Part shown: in pieces, positions 1-4,519 of the stretch
Position numbering within the stretch: the stretch's first letter is position 1
Layout of the letters: the number at the start of each line of letters is the position of its first letter
Source: Clostridiales bacterium
GTDB taxonomy: Bacteria > Bacillota > Clostridia > Oscillospirales > Ruminococcaceae
Length of the DNA: 17,527 nt
Direction of reading: 5' to 3'
Assembly: GCA_029007575.1 (NCBI GenBank)
Contig: JAQXIB010000210.1
Coordinates: 1 to 17,527 of the forward strand
Position numbers and translations under genes: made by a program
Notes under the pieces: model-generated
Database searches by the model: none
What the model saw: the letters and a program-made list of their open reading frames with translations, nothing else
Told to the model about the DNA's origin: nothing

Positions 1-61
1 CATTTTTGGGCTGGGTGGCATTTTATTATTCGCTCTAACTTCGCTCGGGCTTCGGCAGTAT

Positions 62-107
62 TTTGGTGCTTTTTTGGGCTGAAATTTTGGTGTTTATTTG
101 GTGTTTA
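62..107. repeat. tandem 11-bp repeats TTTGGTGTTTA (possible integrase arm sites)
   Basis: TTTGGTGTTTA occurs twice head to tail at 86-96 and 97-107. A diverged copy, TTTGGTGCTTT, is at 62-72. A separate exact 11-bp repeat, TTTTTGGGCTG, is at 3-13 and 71-81. Their position about 120-165 bp from the tRNA crossover fits arm-type binding sites of a tyrosine integrase; that role is inferred. Confidence 0.55.
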
Positions 108-114
108 TTTTGGC

Positions 115-213
115 AAAATGAGAGAAAATGAGAGAACATGAAAAAGTGGGGATATGTAGAACAAACCTCGTAAATACGCCATTTTAGAGCATAACAGAAA
201 ATGACAGAAAACC
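115..213. repeat. 10-bp tandem repeats beside the att site
   Basis: AAAATGAGAG is repeated exactly at 115-124 and 125-134, with a degenerate third unit at 135-144. A second tandem pair, ACAGAAAATG then ACAGAAAACC, lies at 194-203 and 204-213, ten bases before the tRNA fragment. A unit of about 10 bp, one helical turn, would suit cooperative binding of an integrase or accessory protein. Function is not demonstrated. Confidence 0.5.
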
Positions 214-225
214 TATATTTTAACT

Positions 226-270
226 TTGGTAAGGAAGAGGTCACCAGTTCGAATCTGGTTAGCAGCTCCA
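226..270 (+). pseudogene. truncated 3' half of tRNA-Thr(GGU), probable attachment site
   Basis: From the anticodon loop onward this reads as a tRNA: loop TTGGTAA at 226-232 with anticodon GGT (228-230), 3' anticodon-stem strand GGAAG, variable region AGGTC, T-stem ACCAG/CTGGT around loop TTCGAAT, acceptor strand TAGCAGC, discriminator T and encoded CCA (268-270). The 5' half is absent. The bases where the partner strand CTTCC should be (221-225) are TAACT, and no D-arm or 5' acceptor GCTGCTA lies upstream. A displaced tRNA 3' end is the usual scar of an element that integrated into a tRNA gene and rebuilt it at its other end. The anticodon assignment follows from the loop and is firm; att identity is inferred. 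Confidence 0.8.
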
Positions 271-276
271 TAAAAA

Positions 277-307
277 CCCCGCAGGTACGCGCCTGCGGGG
301 CATTTTT
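277..307. terminator. bidirectional terminator after the tRNA-Thr fragment
   Basis: A perfect 9-bp GC-rich stem (CCCCGCAGG at 277-285 with CCTGCGGGG at 292-300) has a 6-base loop. It is followed by CATTTTTGTTTTT on the plus strand and by a run of five T on the minus strand (bases 272-276). It can end the tRNA transcript rightward and the minus-strand three-gene operon leftward. Confidence 0.85.
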
Positions 308-367
308 GTTTTTGTGAGTAAAGTGCAAAATTGGGGTTTGGTCGTTATGATTCTAATTTTAACCTGT

Positions 368-829
368 TCAAAGCAAAAGATAACATAATGCTAACAGCAG
401 TTTGCTGTCTGTTCCCTCCCGCATTAAAACAATCAACAAAAGGAGAATGATCAAGCGATCCTGATCCAAATTCAACTGGGATAACATATCCTCTATAAAA
501 TTGCCGCCGGGCTGAGTGTTTTTAGGAGCCTGATCTTTGATTTTATCCTGCCCGAGTGTTTTTTCTGCCGACCTGTCGGAAGCATCTGAGTGTGCTGCAA
601 GCGGTATTTCCGGATGGTGATTATTTTGTCGTCCGGAAATATGTGGCTGATTGCGGTTGTTAGATGGTTCGGATGATTGCGGAGGCGGCTGAGACAACTG
701 CTTTTTTTCAGATTCCGCTCCATTCAGCTTGCTATTAGCGATGCGCTGCATTTCCCGCACCCTCCGAACTGCATCCTGCTGCATCGACATAATATCCTTG
801 CTTGAAAAATTACTGTTTTGCCAAGTCAT
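368..829 (-). CDS. conserved-type hypothetical protein with hydrophobic C-terminus
   Basis: This protein of 153 residues has no function I can name. The N-terminal part is helical and charged (an AVRRVREMQRIAN stretch around residues 20-32). The middle, about 40-110, is a low-complexity linker rich in Q, N, P and S. The last 32 residues hold two strongly hydrophobic stretches (LIILLLLIVLM and LLLALCYLLL) split by the short polar REGTDSK, suggesting membrane association or a buried helical hairpin. The start is uncertain. ATG at 829 lacks a close ribosome site, whereas AAGGA precedes ATG at 790 and 784. It is the last gene of a three-gene minus-strand cluster and ends toward the terminator at 277-300. 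Confidence 0.75.
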   Translation of the reverse strand: MTWQNSNFSSKDIMSMQQDAVRRVREMQRIANSKLNGAESEKKQLSQPPPQSSEPSNNRNQPHISGRQNNHHPEIPLAAHSDASDRSAEKTLGQDKIKDQAPKNTQPGGNFIEDMLSQLNLDQDRLIILLLLIVLMREGTDSKLLLALCYLLL

Positions 830-938
830 GTTCAGTGGGCGGCAGATTCTCTCCTGCGCTCCGCTTCCCCCCTCATTGATCAGATAGATATGCCCCTTGG
901 TTTAAGACGCCGTACTATTTACGGTTAACACCATCATG

Positions 939-1397
939 TTATTTCAAAAATCCATCCAAAATTCCAGATTCCTTCAGCAAAGGAAGTAAAGAAAATAGCT
1001 TCATCATTCTTAACACTTCGTCCACCTTATGCCGCCGATCCTCCCGCATCAGCGGACGAAGCGCCTGTAAAAAGCGGGTGTTGTCATCCTCGTTATGAAA
1101 CGCCGCCATCACCTGCTGTATTTTCATAATCGTATTGATATCAATGCCGCCTAAATCCATGCCTCCGGTTGGAGCGAGCTTATTTTCTGAAGGCTGGGTA
1201 TTCGTGTTATTTCCGGCCGATGATAGCAGTCCGCTTAACGCAGACAGATCAATGCTTCCCGATGAATCGGATTTTTGTTCGGAACCTGATGTCGTTCCCT
1301 CATTTCCAATTCCCAGCATATTCGCAACATTTTGTACTTTCTGCATTCCTTCTTCGCTGCCTAAAATCTCCTGAAGTTTGGAAATGAGATCATCCAT
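939..1397 (-). CDS. hypothetical helical protein with low-complexity linker
   Basis: This 152-residue protein is of unknown function. It opens with a short amphipathic helix (residues 1-30). A linker rich in Ser, Gly, Thr and Asn follows (about 31-80), then a charged, helical C-terminal domain of about 70 residues with the segments FLQALRPLMREDRRHKVDEV and LFSLLPLLKESGILDGFLK. It has no signal peptide or clear membrane segment. Its ATG lies three bases after the stop codon of the gene upstream (stop at 1401-1403), and its ribosome site GGGGGA is inside that gene's last codons, so the two are very likely translationally coupled. Same strand and similar build suggest a shared job with its neighbours, unknown at present. 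Confidence 0.8.
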   Translation of the reverse strand: MDDLISKLQEILGSEEGMQKVQNVANMLGIGNEGTTSGSEQKSDSSGSIDLSALSGLLSSAGNNTNTQPSENKLAPTGGMDLGGIDINTIMKIQQVMAAFHNEDDNTRFLQALRPLMREDRRHKVDEVLRMMKLFSLLPLLKESGILDGFLK

Positions 1398-1400
1398 CGC

Positions 1401-1646
1401 TTATTTTTCCCCCATCAATTTTTTCAGCAGCGCTTGTGCCTGTGGTGAATTTAAAAGCTGCTGTGCCAATGCCGGATTAGCAAGAACTTGCTGCACTTTG
1501 GCGGCATCATTCGGATTCATATTTTTAAGAGCATCGTTGATATTTTGATTTTCCAGCTTTCTTTTGAGTTCCTCCGGCGTAGTGCCCATTTTCTTGCTTG
1601 CTTTCTGCAACAATTCGTTCATCTGTTGTTCTGAAAAATTTCCCAT
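1401..1646 (-). CDS. small helical hypothetical protein (81 aa)
   Basis: This is a small, almost wholly helical, soluble protein rich in Gln, Asn, Leu and Ala. Its second half reads as repeated short helices (NDALKNMNPND, KVQQVLANPALAQQLLN, SPQAQALLKKLMGEK) resembling protein-protein interaction segments. I choose ATG at 1646 rather than the ATG 21 bases upstream, because GAGAGGGAG sits at the right distance before 1646 and nothing suitable precedes the earlier one. It is the first gene of the minus-strand trio and is coupled to the next gene by a three-base gap. I do not recognise a named family. Confidence 0.75.
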   Translation of the reverse strand: MGNFSEQQMNELLQKASKKMGTTPEELKRKLENQNINDALKNMNPNDAAKVQQVLANPALAQQLLNSPQAQALLKKLMGEK

Positions 1647-1752
1647 TTCATGACTCCCTCTCGGCAATTTTATTCTGTTAATGATAATCTCCCGCTTTTT
1701 CGTTCTGACTCCTGTATTGACAGAATATGTTCATTAAATCATCACATATTTA

Positions 1753-1761
1753 TGTTATACT
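1753..1761 (+). promoter_or_regulatory. extended -10 promoter for the metallophosphoesterase gene
   Basis: TGTTATACT is a TGn-TATACT extended -10 element, 54 bases before the start codon at 1815. No good -35 box sits 17 bases upstream, which is tolerable for an extended -10 promoter. A TTGACA at 1717-1722 is too far away to pair with it. Confidence 0.5.
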
Positions 1762-1814
1762 GAAATAAAATAATAATTTTGAAATCCAATACAGACGTTT
1801 AGAGAGGTCCGTTT

Positions 1815-2294
1815 ATGCGAATGATCGTAATTTCCGACACACACGGAAATTTTAAAACCTTATGGGACATTGTGGATAAACATCAAAATGACGCGCAAAC
1901 CATTGTTTTTTTGGGAGACGGCTTGCGGGAGCTGGAGGACGTGATCACTCTTTATCCCAAGCTTGATTTTAAATATGTCGCCGGAAATTGCGATTACGCC
2001 AGCATGGCAAAACGCACAGATGCTTTTTGGGCAGAGGGCAAAAAAGTCCTCTTTACCCATGGAGACAGCTACGGTGTCAAGCACTCGGTTGACCGGCTGG
2101 TCAACACGGCCCGGGAAAATCATGCCGATATTGTTCTATTCGGACACACCCATTGCGGAATGACCGAATATCGTGACGGACTGTACCTGATGAATCCGGG
2201 AAGCCCTTCCTGTCCGCGTAATGCAATAGCCAGCTATGGTATCATTGATATCGTTCCGTCAGGTATCATGACCAATTTGGTGATGATCCCCTAA
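1815..2294 (+). CDS. YfcE/MJ0936-type metallophosphoesterase
   Basis: This 159-residue protein is a single-domain calcineurin-like phosphoesterase. The metal-binding motifs appear in family order: SDTHGN (D8, H10), GD (D35), GNCD (N58), THGD (H82) and GHTH (H111, H113), ending with the NPGS motif. These residues bind two divalent metals in the cytoplasm. Known relatives (E. coli YfcE, B. subtilis YsnB) cleave phosphodiester model substrates, but the physiological substrate is unknown. AGAGAGG lies 7 bases before the ATG. The gene stands alone and converges on the M23 peptidase gene. In many Firmicutes such genes lie near the ITPase gene rdgB and rph, which are not seen here. Confidence 0.9.
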   Translation: MRMIVISDTHGNFKTLWDIVDKHQNDAQTIVFLGDGLRELEDVITLYPKLDFKYVAGNCDYASMAKRTDAFWAEGKKVLFTHGDSYGVKHSVDRLVNTARENHADIVLFGHTHCGMTEYRDGLYLMNPGSPSCPRNAIASYGIIDIVPSGIMTNLVMIP

Positions 2295-2370
2295 ACGCAA
2301 AAACAGAAGTAACTATTAACAGACATTCTATTATATGCGCTGTCGAAAAATGTGTGTCTGATCTGTTTTC

Positions 2371-2410
2371 AAAGAGAAAGCGCCGCGGAGCTCCGAAGCG
2401 CTTTCTCTTT
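2371..2410. terminator. bidirectional hairpin between convergent genes
   Basis: A 13-bp arm starting AAAGAGAAAG at 2371 pairs perfectly with 2398-2410, and the enclosed bases contain a further palindrome, CGGAGCTCCG (2386-2395). The A-rich 5' arm and T-rich 3' arm make the stem foot usable in either direction. It lies between the phosphoesterase stop (2294) and the M23 gene stop (2441), so it probably ends both. Tails beyond the stem are only moderately T-rich. Confidence 0.75.
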
Positions 2411-2440
2411 CCTGCATTTTTGCAACCATCTTTTTCTTTA

Positions 2441-3490
2441 TTATGTAGGATGATCGGTCTTATATTTTTCCACTGCCGGATCAATAAACTGATATTTTCG
2501 ATTGTAATCCTTGGTAGCGTCATCCCGCACTACCGGCGAAGTATGCTTTTGTAGCAGCTTGACAATCTGATAAACGTCAATCCATATTTCATTGTTTCCT
2601 TCTTTTTGGGATTCGTCAAAAATAAGCTGCATTCCGAAATGGAGATGCGGTTTGGTCATGCCGTTGACATTTTCTTTGCTGCTGTATCCGGTCATTCCCA
2701 AATAGCCGATGACGTCTCCTGCCTGTATGACCGCGCCTTCCTTTACAGACGGATGAAATGGATGATCCTTGCGCAGATGCGCATAGTAATAGTATCTTTT
2801 TTTATCCAGGCTGCGAATACCGACACGCCATCCGCCGTACTGATTCCACGCGGCCACCTCAACAATACCGCTTTCTACCGCCATGATCGGTGTGCCGATA
2901 CTGCCAAGCAGATCATTGCCCAGATGCTTGCGTTTAAAGCCATAACTTCTGGAATTTCCAAAGTCGTCGTAGTGAGAAAAGCTATATGCATAAGCGATGG
3001 GAGAATATGCCTTTAAGCCGTACTTCTTTATCATTTCCGGATGCTCGGTTCCTGCCGTTTCCGGCGTGGCGATCTGATACTCCCCTACCATACCGCCCAA
3101 AACGGCATCATACGCTTCATGATAATAGCGATAATACTTTAACGTGTTTTCGCAAAGTTCCTCAGCGGTCTTTCCCTCCTTGCACTTGGTGACATACTGA
3201 TCCATATCTTTGGCTTTGTATTTTTTCCAATTTCCGCCGTACTTCGTTCCGAGATAAGCAAGCGTTGTCACCCAATCTATATGACAACCGCTTTCTTTAG
3301 TGGTAATATCAAGATTTAACGCTTTTTCCATCGCGCCGTAAGGAATATCAAACTCCACCCATTTAATATAATCCTCACCGATAGCATTGACGGAAAAATT
3401 CAATTGCGACAAAAAGCTGACTCCGGTTACCGTGATCGCCGCGACCAGCAAAAGAGCCGTTACAATAAAAAGGATATTTTTTTTCAGCAC
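2441..3490 (-). CDS. membrane-anchored M23 (LytM-type) peptidoglycan endopeptidase
   Basis: This is a zinc metallopeptidase expected to cut peptidoglycan cross-bridges or stems outside the membrane. From the GTG at 3490 it is 349 residues: a short basic start, one membrane helix (about 6-27), a helical region (about 40-165) with a YYRYYHEAYDAVLGG segment, then the M23 domain. The zinc and catalytic motifs are present: HLGND (H189, D193), the YYAH histidine (H238) and PHLHF (H282, H284), so it should be active. I prefer GTG at 3490 because GGGAGG stands 6 bases before it; the in-frame ATG 15 bases upstream has no ribosome site. It follows a BofC-like gene on the same strand, separated by a structured repeat. 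A sporulation or cell-wall role is inference. Confidence 0.85.
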   Translation of the reverse strand: MLKKNILFIVTALLLVAAITVTGVSFLSQLNFSVNAIGEDYIKWVEFDIPYGAMEKALNLDITTKESGCHIDWVTTLAYLGTKYGGNWKKYKAKDMDQYVTKCKEGKTAEELCENTLKYYRYYHEAYDAVLGGMVGEYQIATPETAGTEHPEMIKKYGLKAYSPIAYAYSFSHYDDFGNSRSYGFKRKHLGNDLLGSIGTPIMAVESGIVEVAAWNQYGGWRVGIRSLDKKRYYYYAHLRKDHPFHPSVKEGAVIQAGDVIGYLGMTGYSSKENVNGMTKPHLHFGMQLIFDESQKEGNNEIWIDVYQIVKLLQKHTSPVVRDDATKDYNRKYQFIDPAVEKYKTDHPT

Positions 3491-3577
3491 GCCGATCCCT
3501 CCCATACAGTATATTGAGGAAACGGCCGATTTATACGAAACGGTATAATTTTTTGCCGACAGGTACAGAATACCTTC

Positions 3578-3735
3578 ATACTAAAATCTGATTGAAAGCT
3601 TTCATCGATTTCCGAGGATGAATGGTGCCAGAAAAGGCAGAGGACGACGCTGGACTGGCGCCCAGCAAGGAGGATAACGCATTCTGGGACAATTCAGGCC
3701 GGAAAGAATAAACGCGTTTCATTAGATTTTAGTAT
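3578..3735. repeat. MITE-like structured repeat, copy 1 (terminal inverted repeats)
   Basis: This 158-bp unit opens with ATACTAAAATCT (3578-3589) and closes with the inverted form AGATTTTAGTAT (3724-3735). Terminal homology extends to about 19 bases with a one-base slip. Inside are three hairpins: TTCATC/GATGAA (3601-3606, 3617-3622), GGTGCCAG/CTGGCGCC (3624-3631, 3655-3662) and TTCTGG/CCGGAA (3682-3687, 3699-3704). A second copy, about 90% identical, lies at 13405-13563. It has no coding capacity. The form fits a non-autonomous transposable element or a mobile structured RNA. Its right end overlaps the stop codon of the gene at 3735-4052 by one base. Confidence 0.85.
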
Positions 3736-4052
3736 CAGCTTGTCAAATCTTCAATTAACGTTTGAAGCTGCTGTTCATTATATACCTGTATTCCCGATTG
3801 CAAATTTTGGATATCCGCCGCCGGCAAGGTTTCTACCGGCACTTCATATATTTGATCGGGGGTGTCCTCTCCGGTTTTAAACACAGCGATATTTCCATTG
3901 TATTCCTTAATAAGATAGGAATAAGAAACCGGTTCGTCCGTCTTTGGCTGAGCGGCACCGATATTGTTGCCGAGCGCATACAAAAAAACCGATATTGATA
4001 AAATAAGAATAAACACGGCGAGCCCGACGCCGATGATATCTGCTTTTCGCAT
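3735..4052 (-). CDS. small membrane-anchored protein, BofC C-terminal-domain-like
   Basis: From ATG at 4052 the protein has 105 residues: a basic start, one membrane helix (about 6-28), a short linker and a C-terminal domain of about 60 residues outside the membrane. The segment YLIKEYNGNIAVFKTGED, followed by VPVETLPAADIQNLQSGIQV and a final acidic helix, resembles the BofC C-terminal-like domain found in many clostridial proteins. In Bacillus, BofC controls sigma-K signalling, but clostridial relatives are mostly uncharacterised, so no function is assigned. GGAAGG stands 9 bases before this ATG; the ORF is open 26 codons further upstream without a ribosome site. Its stop TGA shares its last base with the repeat, and the M23 gene follows. 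Confidence 0.7.
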   Translation of the reverse strand: MRKADIIGVGLAVFILILSISVFLYALGNNIGAAQPKTDEPVSYSYLIKEYNGNIAVFKTGEDTPDQIYEVPVETLPAADIQNLQSGIQVYNEQQLQTLIEDLTS

Positions 4053-4172
4053 AGTATCATTCCTTCCTTTCTGTATCTGCTCTCTGAAACCGTTTGGTGA
4101 TGGCACAGCCAAATAATCCGAATTACTCATATGACATTCCGATTCAGCTCGTTGTCATCGCATTGTAACTTT

Positions 4173-4202
4173 ATTTTAGTCAAATCTAAAATTTATATTC
4201 AA
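4173..4202 (-). promoter_or_regulatory. possible promoter of the BofC-like gene
   Basis: On the minus strand TTGAAT (4197-4202) and TAAAAT (4173-4178) are separated by 18 bases, giving a leader of about 115 nucleotides to the start at 4052. Both boxes are imperfect and the region is AT-rich, so chance matches are likely. Confidence 0.35.
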
Positions 4203-4217
4203 TTTTGTTGTAATTTC

Positions 4218-4248
4218 ACAATCGGAAAGAGTAATATATTACGATTGT
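4218..4248. promoter_or_regulatory. nested palindrome in the divergent intergenic region (possible operator)
   Basis: The perfect 12-bp palindrome GTAATATATTAC (4231-4242) is nested in a wider inverted repeat, ACAATCG (4218-4224) and CGATTGT (4242-4248). It sits between the BofC-like gene and the PBP gene, just upstream of the PBP promoter. The position suits a regulator binding site for one or both genes. No regulator can be named. Confidence 0.4.
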
Positions 4249-4269
4249 TTTACAGTTTCCAAATTTTAC

Positions 4270-4298
4270 TTAACAAATTCTTTGGATTGTGATATAAT
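4270..4298 (+). promoter_or_regulatory. sigma-A type promoter for the PBP1A-mreB pair
   Basis: TTAACA (4270-4275) and a perfect TATAAT (4293-4298) are separated by exactly 17 bases. Transcription should begin near 4305, about 215 bases before the PBP start codon. Confidence 0.75.
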
Positions 4299-4304
4299 TA
4301 AATT

Positions 4305-4519
4305 AAGTGTTTCTGGGAACATGGAATCATTCCACGCGGCGGTTTTTATCCGCCTTGCGACTATGATTACAATAAATGGAAATATTATTCTTTTACAACG
4401 TTTGCATGACACAGCAATATGATGAAATCAATATGATATCGATTGCCAAGCGAGTCCGATAAGATGACAAAAATCGGTTGCGCTGCGCCGTAAAGATCCA
4501 AAGGAGGCAAAGTACACGG
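4305..4519 (+). promoter_or_regulatory. long 5' leader of the PBP gene with hairpins
   Basis: This leader of about 215 nucleotides has no good ORF. It holds a near-palindrome, TGGAAT-c-ATTCCA (4322-4334), then a stem GGCGG (4338-4342) with CCGCC (4350-4354), flanked by CGC and GCG that could extend it with a bulge. Further on, CAATATGAT is directly repeated at 4415-4423 and 4429-4437. There is no T-tract after the stem, so it is not a plain terminator. It matches no riboswitch class I recognise. AAGGAGG at 4501-4507 is the PBP ribosome site, 12 bases before the ATG. Confidence 0.4.

Larger units (their letters stand above)
1..225. mobile_element. terminal end of an integrative element (gene-free, partial)
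   Basis: This AT-rich stretch has no convincing gene: all frames are broken or give low-complexity peptides. It carries several families of short tandem repeats and ends exactly where tRNA-Thr sequence begins on its right. Tyrosine-recombinase elements that target tRNA 3' ends leave this arrangement, with repeats near the crossover serving as integrase arm-binding sites. The rest of the element and any integrase would lie left of base 1. The assignment is inference from the tRNA fragment and the repeats, since no integrase is visible. Confidence 0.5.

Noticed and set aside
1..270. tRNA-Thr interrupted by a group I intron instead of an att site
   Set aside because: Bacterial tRNA introns split the anticodon loop. 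Here the loop and anticodon are whole and homology stops inside the 5' anticodon stem strand; no intron core is seen.
35..328. Minus-strand ORF of 97 codons
   Set aside because: It runs antisense through the tRNA-Thr fragment and terminator. Its ELLTRFELVTSSLP segment is the familiar artefact of translating a tRNA backwards.
1717..1722. Perfect TTGACA as -35 box for the phosphoesterase gene
   Set aside because: It is 33 bases from the good TATACT and has no acceptable -10 box at 16-18 bases.
3578..3735. Known riboswitch (for example c-di-GMP, cobalamin or guanidine class)
   Set aside because: The hairpins do not match any class signature I know. The element lies after stop codons, is bounded by inverted repeats and occurs twice before or after unrelated genes.
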